From the NCBI GenBank assembly GCA_003260075.1, contig QLIY01000127.1:1-64000 (forward strand): a stretch of DNA of 64,000 bases, read 5' to 3'. Shown piece by piece: positions 1 through 19,458 of this stretch. Both the position numbers and the translations under genes were made by a program. This DNA comes from Phallusia mammillata. Taxonomy: Eukaryota > Chordata > Ascidiacea > Phlebobranchia > Ascidiidae. Positions within the stretch are counted from its first letter, which is position 1; each line of letters opens with the position of its first letter. The notes beneath the pieces were generated by a model. It did not search any database. It was given only the letters and a program-made list of their open reading frames with translations, and was not told the DNA's origin.

Positions 1-185
1 TCAATCCGGTTAATCGCATATTTCGAGGAAAATCGATGCGAATATCCGGTTTATGCGATAAACCGGTATGCGATTAACCGGACGATTTTCTTAACAAACG
101 ATGGGCGACGGTTTGGGATTTTTAATTGTGATGCAATTAAACGGATTATGCGATTAACCGGTATGCGATTAACCGGATTCGTCTG
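1..185. repeat. Cluster of inverted/direct CCGGTTAATCGCATA repeats, probable transposon end
   Basis: The first 185 bases repeat a short motif, CCGGTTAATCGCATA, and its reverse complement TATGCGATTAACCGG at least five times with small changes. The right-hand copies sit close together as direct repeats (around 145-178), while the copy at 5-18 is in the opposite orientation. This resembles the terminal part of a palindrome-rich non-autonomous transposon cut by the window edge, but the other end is not visible, so the class is inferred only. Confidence 0.5.
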
Positions 186-712
186 TATATCAAATGTCAG
201 TCTGTTCCTTTTCCTATACACTGTTTGGGTCAGAATAAAGGGTAACCTAATATGTGCACCACACACATCTTTGAAGATAACCTTCATACTTCATATCTCT
301 AAAAAATACACAACTGCTACATTTTAGCATGAACAACCCTAAATAAGTACAACTGTAATACTTCACAGATTGCACACCAGACTACATCAATGGTCCTAAA
401 AAATGCCTAATTCTGCAGACTTAGTTGCATGAACAATTCAAGATAAGAATTACGAAACTAGGGTACTCCTGTCTTTAGAAACAAGTAGACATTATGTTAC
501 AAAAACATTGTTACAAAACTAAAAAAGTATTGGACAAAGGATCAAACAATTGCATTTTCAGTTTTACAAATCATGTCATTAAGGAAATTGCAAGTGCTAA
601 CTTGTGTTTAATGTTATGTAACAATAAAATATACAATATTATAGATTGTATTTGTTTGATAAAAAATATCAAAAAAGGTCTAATGATATACATATTAGTG
701 TATTACTCTTAC
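186..712. other. AT-rich non-coding stretch 3' of MPC1
   Basis: No convincing coding exon was found. The last exon of the MPC1 gene (minus strand) should lie here or beyond the window edge, because the exon at 713-845 ends in a splice donor, but I could not recognise it. Confidence 0.4.
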
Positions 713-1458
713 CTGTATGCAAAATATCGACCAAGTTGTATCAATTGGCAAGTTTCATTTGTAACATGACAAGCAAAAAGCAAGTGATTTCTTGGAATGA
801 CCATCCATGCAAATCTCATAAAAAGACCAGAATAAACACAAAGTGCTGAAAATATAGAAAGTTTGATAAAATGGGGAAAATGTGAAACAACAAACTGTAT
901 ATGTATAGCACTAAAATTACCATTGCAATAATATAACCAAACTAATTTTAGCTGTTTTTCAATGTGAACTTAATTTTGCTACGCCCCCCCCCCTAGAAAG
1001 TTTGATAAAATGGGGAAAATGTGAAACAACAAACTGTATATATATAGCACTAAAATTACCATTGCAATAATAAATCCAAACTAATTTTAGCTGTTTTTCA
1101 ATGTGAACTTAATTTTGCTACTTAGTTTTTGCTGCTTTTTTAATACAAACTGTGCTAATAAACAGAGAATCATTAAAATTTTTATGCAAAAATTTAGCTG
1201 CCAGGATTAAAAACTATTGTCCTACAGTTTACGTTGAGCAAACAATGCTGCATTTTTCTGTGAAAACAGTATGCTTAGATAGGAACAACAAACACATATA
1301 TACGTCAGTCAAGAAACATTTACATGCACACACACATTACATGTATGAAACTTGGTCTTACCAGCCGTCATTCTTGGACTGATTATGTCTGGAGACTTTT
1401 TCATGTCAGCCATAGCGGCAATTGGAATTCCCCAGTTTGCAACAGGTCCCCAAAAATG
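713..1458 (-). CDS. MPC1: Mitochondrial pyruvate carrier 1 (two internal exons, partial gene)
   Basis: MPC1 pairs with MPC2 in the inner mitochondrial membrane to import pyruvate. Two exons are readable. The 5' one (1458-1362) follows a ttccag acceptor and encodes [20 protein letters not shown], continuing to [11 protein letters not shown]; this matches the conserved MPC1 core from helix 1. The next (845-713) follows a ttcag acceptor and encodes the segment with [20 protein letters not shown] followed by [14 protein letters not shown], ending at a gtaag donor. The two join in phase across a GCA codon (G from one exon, CA from the next). The N-terminal exon (about 25 residues) and the extreme C-terminal exon were not found: upstream lie a fold-back repeat and a 53-base C run that probably hides a gap. 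The intron between the exons contains a ten-C spacer and a duplicated segment (855-982, 994-1121). Family assignment is firm; completeness is not. Confidence 0.9.
855..1121. repeat. Duplicated haplotype segment around ten-C spacer
   Basis: Bases 855-982 are repeated almost identically at 994-1121, separated by g plus ten C (984-993). Copy one stops at gctac, where copy two continues into unique sequence. This is what two overlapping contigs look like if joined without merging. The copies differ at a few positions, as allelic haplotypes would. Confidence 0.8.
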
Positions 1459-1803
1459 CTGGAAAACAGTAAATTCTTAATTTGGACGAAAGTTATACAC
1501 TATTCTCAATACAGGACACTTACCGTGCTTAATGTTTGAGTAAATGTTGATTGAAGAAATACATAAAAACAAATAAATTGTATGAAACTAAGTATTTAAA
1601 ATCATCAGTGGGTACATACAACAAATGCAACACCCACAGTAAACAGCCTAATATAGTTAAGTACAAAAAGCAAGAACAAATACTATGCACAAATCCATTT
1701 ATAAGACCAGTCAGAAACAGAACTATAGATAAAATATCTAATGATAAAGCTTGGCCACTTTTGTAATTATTTGGGCTGTAACATTGCTCATTAGACTTAA
1801 GAA

Positions 1804-2027
1804 CCAGTCTGCAGAACATAACAGTTCCTGACAAGATCTCGGGTATGCAGGGTCATCATGTCCCATGTATGCACATGCATAACCCTTAAGTTCGGGTGCA
1901 AGCCCAATTTCAGCAGGCGCAAGGCAAGCGATATAGGTCAAGGCAGAATAATAAAATGCATCTGGTGCCCAGTCTGCAGAGTGTGGCAGCTGCACACGTG
2001 AATTTTTTTTAAAAAATGTTTCTGCCT

Positions 2028-2083
<56 letters not shown>

Positions 2084-2318
2084 TGGCCTGTCTTGACCTC
2101 TTTTACTTGCTTTGTGCCTGCTAAAATAGGTTTTGCACACAAACTTGTGGGTCGTGCATGCGCGCACACGCCCCCCCCCCTTGACCTCTTTTACTTGCTT
2201 TGCGCCTGCTGAAATTGGTCTTGCACGCAAACTTACAGGTCGTACACGCGCGCACACAGGACATGTAGGTCCTGCACGCACGAGATCTCATCGGGAACTG
2301 CCATGTTCTGCAGACTGG
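1804..2318. repeat. Fold-back (long inverted repeat) element with internal C tract
   Basis: The left arm (about 1804-1947, starting CCAGTCTGCAGAACATAAC) is the reverse complement of the right arm (about 2181-2318, ending TGTTCTGCAGACTGG) with scattered mismatches. Shared inner words include CTGAAATTGG and TTGCGCCTGC. A third partial copy of the right arm lies at 2091-2170, followed by a ten-C spacer at 2171-2180. A 53-base C run (2031-2083) lies in the loop. No clear target-site duplication is seen. It looks like a fold-back transposon, with an assembly duplication added. Confidence 0.65.
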
Positions 2319-2705
2319 CCCCCATACAAGTATGAAATAAATAAAAAACAATGTTTTAGTGCTTGGATGTTCATGTGTGTTTGGAAAATACAATAATTGT
2401 GTGTGTATATGTCAATTACAGAAACGTACTGTAAATTAGTTAAAGGTTTCATTTTTTTAAATTTTAGTAAGCTTGTGTGAATTAACCTTAAAGTAATTTT
2501 AATAGCTTACATAATTCCTGTCTCTGACTTTATCTAAGATACATAAAATAGTAAAGAAGAATAATGTTGAATGAACTTATTTTTGAGAAATAAGTGGTGT
2601 TAGTTTAATTGTTAACATGCACATGGAAACAAATAATCACAACAACTGTGATCCTGTCTAATTGATAAACTAAGTTGCATAATTGGTTTCACAATACTGA
2701 TGTAA

Positions 2706-13762
<11,057 letters not shown>

Positions 13763-14050
13763 CATCTGCAGTCTTTTTAGCTCTCCAATTTTCATTGACC
13801 ACACCAAGCCTTGGCAAAACATTTCCATTGCCTGCATATTGTACTGTTCTTGCCTATACTGCTAAGTGTGCTTTAATACCATTTTACACAACATTAAAGA
13901 TGTTCAATCCAAGTATCAATTTTTTATGGAATCAGTTTTTAAATCCGTCCAAGCTATTTTTTGCCAATTGTAGCTGTTTCGGTACAAGGCTATATTATAT
14001 AATATTTTACCTCATGACTTTCCGCATATCAGTATGTTCTCCTATAAAGT

Positions 14051-14105
14051 TTTATTACTTTTTCTTCTATACCTTGTTGTTGTTATTACGCTTTGTTAAA
14101 ATAAA
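14051..14105. terminator. Overlapping poly(A) signals of CDKL5 (+) and COQ2 (-)
   Basis: AATAAA on the plus strand at 14100-14105 lies 338 bases after the CDKL5 stop. TTTATT (AATAAA on the minus strand) at 14051-14056 lies 72 bases after the COQ2 stop at 14128. If both are used, the two 3' UTRs overlap by several tens of bases. This is a sequence-only prediction. Confidence 0.5.
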
Positions 14106-14127
14106 ACAAGTGTTCGACAAAACAATG

Positions 14128-15013
14128 TCATAATTTATTATTTGGACTAATTTTTTCAGTCTCATCAGACACATTTTTCTGCATCCATATTGATAGTGCA
14201 ATGCCCAATGCCAAGATAAGACCCATGTTGCGATTTTCATTAAAGGCATTCCAACAAAACTCTTTGCTTTCAACTCTTGCCTCAGCCACCTAGTAAAATA
14301 GGATAATAACTTTCAATATTTATTTATCACATATGAACAGCATAAGGACATTTACCTGACACATTAAGATAACACTAGCGATGACCAGTGAAAGGTAAAA
14401 TGGCCCGTCAATATATTTTTGAAATCCAGCTAAACCCATTGTCACCAAATGCGTTCCTCCACACAAAAATATGAATATTCTGATTCTTTGTTGTCGATTA
14501 GTTCGCTCCTTTAACCTAAAACGAGGCATAAAACAGGGCTACAGCATGTTTATAATTTAAATCCTGGTCGAGGACTACAAAAATAAAGGGCAACATTTGG
14601 ATCTTGCAAATACTTGGCAGGCTGCAAAGAAGAAACTTTTTTGTCTCAAAAAACTGAATTTACTGTTTTAATCGACTGCATAGTTTCAGACCCAAACATT
14701 ATTACCACACAACATATCTGCTAGCACTTATAAGTTACAACTGTTTTAAAGCTCTTGCAAGTGCCAATCTTTGCAAAAAAACATAATGTGTATATCTCAT
14801 TACAAAGAGCTGTTGCCTTACTGTAGATCCATATTGGCAGCCCATTTCACGATGAGAGTATTATTTTGGGCTGTGTTACTGCAATCATTTTGATGATTTG
14901 TATTCAAAAAGTGTTTATGGGTCGTATAAAGGCTAAAAGCAGGCATGGATATGGTTGAACCACCCTTAGATAAAACAAAGAAATTGGTTCTCATTAGGCC
15001 TATTAAAGGTGTT

Positions 15014-15110
<97 letters not shown>

Positions 15111-18100
15111 ATCTAGCCTGCAGTGGGATTCGAACCCACGACAGGAGTCTTTCCGGTACTCACACTCTATCAACTGAGCTACACAGGCTCAGTGGAGAAT
15201 CCGCTGAAAGTCGAATCACAAGGTACTGTTGCCTGCCTTGTATGGTGCACATGTCAACTACATAGTAGGGGATCACCAGTACTTGGTATTAAGTCATGAT
15301 ATATGTTTTTGTCATTTTGGGGCAATATTTACATTATCATTCGTCTCAGTCTACTAAAACGGTTTAGCAAGTTTAAATAGCTTTTTCCTAACTGTAACTC
15401 CCCCCCCCCCAGACCCAAACATTATTACCACACAACATATCTGCTAGCTCTCATAAGCCACAACTGTTTTAAAGCTCAGGTGCCAATCTTTGCAAAAAAA
15501 AGAATGTGTATATCTCATTACAAAGAGCACAAATCCATATTGACCGCCTATTTCATGATGAGAGTATTATTTAGGGCTGTGCTACTGCAATCAATTTGAT
15601 GATTTGTATGCAAGAAGTGTTTATGGCTTATATAACAGCTAACAGCAGGCATGGATATGGTTGAACCACCCTTAGATAAAACAAAGATATTGGTTCTCAT
15701 TACTTGGTATTAAGTCATATATTTTGGGGCAGTATTTACATTTTAATTCGTCTCAGCCAACTAAAACAGTTTAGCAAGTTTAAATAGTATTTTCCTAATA
15801 GTAACTGAACATCCAAACCCATATCCAATTTACTAAACATTTTAGCTGGTAAAACTCCCCCCCCCCAGTGGTACGCGTACCACCGGTTGGGAAACCCTGC
15901 AGTGTAACTGAACAGAAAACAGCAAAAAAACATGACCATTGAAAGTCAACAATTTTTATGTACCTCTTATGAAGTGGCATTTCTCTTAATTTGTCTTCTG
16001 AATACTTATCGAACAAAAGTGCAATTGATTTCACTCCAGCCTTTTTGTCATCTTTAACACCCCCCCCCCTGCTGTTTTTCATTTAATAAGCATAAAACAA
16101 GCAAAAAATACCATGATGCAAACTATTGAAAGTCAACAATATCTAAGTACCTCTTATGAAGTGGCATTTCTTTTAATTTGTCTTCTGAATACTTATCAAA
16201 CAAAAGTGCAATTGATTTCACTCCAGCCTTTTTGTCATCTTTAACGTCCTAAAAACACATTTCAATCAATCACAGCAAAATATCAACCAACGTGAAACCA
16301 AAATCATGTATACCTGAAATGCATAAATGGTATCATAATACACTGTCCACAAAAAACAGCTTCCGTACAAAGTAAGCATCAGCACCCAATCAAGCGATGG
16401 GGCAACTGCAGTATAACCCATAAGAGCTCCAACATTAAAGGTTAGGCCCAAGGCTGCCTGTGGTACCATGGTGTATCGCTTTGCTAGAGGATAAGCAACA
16501 ACAGGCCCCATCGCAACAACTCCCATCAATATGCTAAAATATAAGCTTACAAAATGAGGTAAGCTTACAAATTGACATGTATCTGGTTTTAAATTGGGGT
16601 GTATTATTAAGTATTTTTTGCTTCATGAAAGAACATAAAAAATGACACAATTGCAATGAACAATCACTAAACTGTAATAGTTGGGCAACATTAAAACATT
16701 ATGGAGCCCTAAATAGGGTGTACTAAATACTGTATGGCATACTATTTATCATACAGCATGGCGTTTGAAATATGATAAAACAAGCTCCAACAAGGATAAA
16801 TTAGACCAGGTCATAGTGTTACTTCAAATACAAACCTACACTCAACCCGAATAGCTCTAACCGTCAGCGCTTTCAAAAGCCTTACTATTTTCACAGAAGC
16901 ATATTCATATTTTTTAACACTGCCTTGTAATCACATGCAGTATTTAGTATTACCGCACAGTAGTACTAATTTTAACCGAAACAGAACACTTGCAACTGCA
17001 AGCCATGATTTAGTACCAAAATTAATTGGTGTTTGTTATCATGAATACAATCCATACCATGTTGAATTTAACGATAACAAAATCCCAAGAGAGAGCGTCA
17101 ACTGGGCTGCCAAGAACATTACGGCATTCTTTTCACTTATTTTTCCAGCAGCAATTGGTCTACTTTTCGTTCTTTCCACTTGTCGATCAAAGTCCTTGTC
17201 CCAGAGGTCATTTATGACACAACCTGCTCCCCGCATTAAAATGGATCCTACACCAAACAACCCTGCAACAAATAAACACAAGGTTTTGTAAAAATACTTG
17301 TGCTAAAAATTTTCATTACAATATTTTAACTTTAACTAAAATTTAGTCAACGTAAATTCCATTTTTTTTTACCTATGTAATATAAACTTGGCCATTCTCC
17401 CAGTGGAGTCGCAAAACATATCCCATATAAACATGGCATGTAAAGTAGAAAGCTTCCCGTCGGTTTGTCAACTCTGGCAAGATACAAATACCCCCCCCCC
17501 CGTTCTTTCCACTTGTCGATCAAAGTCCTTGTCCCAGAGGTCATTTATCACACAACCTGCTCCCCGCATTAAAATGGATCCAACACCAAACAATCCTGCA
17601 ACAAATAAACACAAGGTTTTGTTAAAAATACTTGTGCTAAAATTTTTTATAAAAATATAAAAAAAAAATGTAATATTTTTTTTTACCTATGTAATATAAA
17701 CTTGGCCATTCTCCCAGTGGCGTCGCAAAACAGATTCCATATAAACACGGAATATAAAGTAGAAAGCTTCCTCCCCCCCCCCGGCTTGATGCTCTCTGGA
17801 GCTTTGTTTACAAAACTTTCCATTGAGAACTTTGATAGAAATCTTTTAAAATCTGCTTTCATGTTTTCTTTGTTATCATAAAAAGAGACAAGAAGTGGTC
17901 TTGCTCGGGTTTTTTTAAATTTTAATGGAGCCTCTCTTTTTTGTTTCAGGAGTGCTCCATTTAAGTGTATATTTCGCATAATCACAGAGTTTTTGCACAT
18001 AGGAAAGTTAACACTTTCCTTTTTCATATGCAGCATATGTTTCTTGTTCGTTGGTTGATCAGAGACATGAAAGTAACAAGATTGTGACATTTGCGAACAA

Positions 18101-18159
18101 CTCACTGTCTTTGTCCAAAATTGCCTCCATGGAAACGGTGAAAATGCAGCTTTCAGCAT
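14128..18159 (-). CDS. COQ2: 4-hydroxybenzoate polyprenyltransferase, mitochondrial (COQ2), complete after removing a duplicated block
   Basis: COQ2 prenylates 4-hydroxybenzoate in the inner mitochondrial membrane, an early step of ubiquinone synthesis. Exons on the minus strand: 18159-17783 continuing directly at 17491-17373, then 17262-17058, 16533-16314, 16248-16151, 14515-14356 and 14289-14128; phases agree and give about 446 aa. The start is the Met opening [15 protein letters not shown], a basic, hydrophobic-rich presequence. Family motifs: [20 protein letters not shown]; the first Asp-rich site NDLWDKDFD (183-191) followed by [23 protein letters not shown]; the second site [13 protein letters not shown] (300-312). 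Several hydrophobic helices follow. The first exon is interrupted by 17492-17782 (ten C, a second-haplotype block, ten C). Dropping this restores the codon CCG between Lys and Tyr and keeps frame. Redundant exon copies lie at 15964-16059, 17502-17597 and 17687-17772. It is convergent with CDKL5. Confidence 0.93.
14997..15279. mobile_element. Insertion present in one haplotype, with C tract and tRNA-like sequence
   Basis: Comparing the two local copies, the empty version reads TCTCATTACTTGG while the filled one has CTCATTA, 283 bases, then TACTTGG, implying a TA duplication. Near its ends, GGTGTTACCCCC and the reverse complement of GGGGATCACC are similar, a hint of short inverted repeats. It contains a 94-base C run (15015-15108), which may be a coded gap, and a tRNA-like sequence. 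The class is uncertain: a SINE-like or MITE-like element. Confidence 0.6.
15116..15188 (-). tRNA. tRNA-like sequence (tRNA-derived repeat or pseudogene)
   Basis: On the minus strand, 73 bases form a cloverleaf-like sequence. There is a 7-bp acceptor stem (GCCTGTG with TGCAGGC, two G-U pairs), an A box TAGCTCAGTTGATAGAG, a D stem GCTC/GAGT, a perfect T arm GTGGG-TTCGAAT-CCCAC, and a B box GGTTCGAATCC. The anticodon arm is poor: the loop reads CCGGAAA with C where U33 belongs, and one stem pair mismatches. No intron or CCA is encoded. It lies in a polymorphic insertion, so a SINE head or pseudogene is more likely than a working tRNA. Confidence 0.6.
15857..16069. repeat. Redundant copy of a COQ2 exon between two ten-C spacers
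   Basis: Between spacers at 15857-15866 and 16060-16069 lies a partial copy of the COQ2 exon found intact at 16151-16248. It encodes the same [19 protein letters not shown] segment and keeps the donor, but is cut before its acceptor. A 16-bp palindrome (GTGGTACGCGTACCAC) opens the block. Confidence 0.7.
17492..17782. repeat. Second-haplotype block splitting COQ2 exon 1
   Basis: Ten C (17492-17501), then 271 bases homologous to 17160-17455, then ten C (17773-17782). The block carries variant copies of two COQ2 exons with substitutions relative to 17058-17491. The flanking bases read directly into each other in frame, so the block is an inserted alternative-allele contig. Confidence 0.8.
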
Positions 18160-18405
18160 TTTTGTGATTCTAAATCTAATCACAGTTCATTCCAAATTCC
18201 AACGTACATTTATTCAAACATTACCCTTAAAATCGAAGACATTACAATCTTGTTCTTATAGGTGTGACAAAACAGCTTTAGAAAAACATTACAAATTTAG
18301 CGTATATTATTGTTGTTAACTTGTGCATTTTTTTAGCCACTCGCGATAAGAAAACAAAACATCAACAAAACGTGAGCATGAGCACTGAGCAAGCAACGCG
18401 TTTCA

Positions 18406-18560
18406 ACTTTGAATTCCGATCTGTACAGGGAATTCCCCCCAAAAATCACACAAAAACATTAGTTTTATTCGTATCCCCCCCCCCGTTTCAACTTTGAATT
18501 CCGATCTGTACAGGGAATTCCCCCCAAAAATCGCACAAAAACATTAGTTTTATTCGTATT
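18406..18560. repeat. Duplicated segment with ten-C spacer upstream of COQ2
   Basis: About 75 bases starting GTTTCAACTTTGAATTCCGA are repeated on either side of ten C (18475-18484), with one visible substitution. The second copy continues into the element at 18562. Confidence 0.8.
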
Positions 18561-18561
18561 A

Positions 18562-18938
18562 CCATATTTACTCGATTGTAAGCCTCCCTCGTTTATAAGC
18601 CGCCCTCAATTGTAAGCCGCATGTCGAGGTGTTAAAAATATAATGTAAGCCGCCCTCGTTTGTAAGCCGCATGCTGGAATTTAGATACGATTTTTTCATA
18701 ATACATCTTTCTGTTGTCATATAGTATAATTATTTGCCCATATCTGTTAGATACGTTAATAAATGTGCCCAACAGGACAACAGAACGTTTATCGACGTAT
18801 AATCTGTACATGCTCACGAATTTTGAACCCCAAATAAACGTTGGAGTGTAGAAAATAGAAATGATATCGGTATAACGCCCTCCGGCAGGTAAAGAACAAC
18901 AGGCCTTCAAGCCGCGGCTTACAATCGAGTAAATACAG
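18562..18938. mobile_element. Non-autonomous DNA transposon with TATTTACTCGATTGTAAGCC inverted termini
   Basis: The left end CATATTTACTCGATTGTAAG and the right end CTTACAATCGAGTAAATACA are near-perfect inverted repeats. Subterminal GTAAGCCGC/CCCTCGTTT motifs repeat inside. About 375 bp. The flanks share TATT, but no clean duplication can be called. Confidence 0.7.
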
Positions 18939-18971
18939 TATTTGTCATTTAAGCATGAACATTGTTGGTGT

Positions 18972-19458
18972 GTTTAAATCAGGGAGTCGAACCGCTTGTC
19001 ATATGGGTTCAGGTTCGGTTCGGGTTCACTTGGTTTTGTTTTTAAGGGTTCGGGTTCGGTTCAGGTTTTNGGTTCAGATTTTCAAAAATGTATATTTTCG
19101 GGTTCGGGTTTGAGCAAATTATCCAGTCCGAACCGGTTTGCGGTTTAAATTTTTATTCGTTTTGATTTAGTTCTACCCATCATTTACCTGGTCTTATCAA
19201 ACTCCAAAAGAATTTTGCCCGTGTAGGCTACTGTTCTTTTTGACACGCCCTATAAGTGCCGTTTTGAAAAAAAAAATCACAAAATAAAACAGACTGCATT
19301 TTTTACTGGTTCGGTTCCAACGCCAAACAAAATGTGGGGTTCAACTCCGGTTCGGGTTTTTAGAAAATTGCAATTAGCGGTTCGGGTTTAGTGAAATTAA
19401 CCGCTCAAACGGGTTCGCGGGTTTGGGTTCAGTTCCGGTTCGACTCCCTGGTTTAAAT
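18972..19458. mobile_element. hAT-type element with perfect 8-bp TSD and GGTTCGGGTT repeats
   Basis: The element at 18980-19450 has termini CAGGGAGTCGAACCG and CGGTTCGACTCCCTG, perfect 15-base inverted repeats. It is flanked by GTTTAAAT on both sides (18972-18979 and 19451-19458). The interior is rich in short GGTTCGGGTT-like repeats. An n at 19070 marks a contig join inside it. It has no coding capacity and lies upstream of COQ2. Confidence 0.92.

Larger units (their letters stand above)
14690..15780. repeat. Two haplotype copies of COQ2 intronic DNA, one with an insertion
   Basis: Sequence from about 14690 (CAGACCCAAACATTATTACC) to 15400 recurs from 15410 to about 15800 after a ten-C spacer. 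The copies differ by substitutions and small indels throughout. The first copy has 283 extra bases at 14997-15279. Both lie in the intron between the last COQ2 exons. Confidence 0.8.

Noticed and set aside
1738..2393. Several open frames with long poly-glycine stretches on the minus strand
   Set aside because: They are translations of the C tract at 2031-2083 and of repeat DNA, with no splice context or family match.
15116..15188. Functional tRNA gene
   Set aside because: C at position 33 and a defective anticodon stem, and it lies in an insertion present in only one haplotype.
14945..15265. Open frame with about 33 consecutive prolines
   Set aside because: It reads through the C run and an antisense tRNA-like sequence; not a protein.
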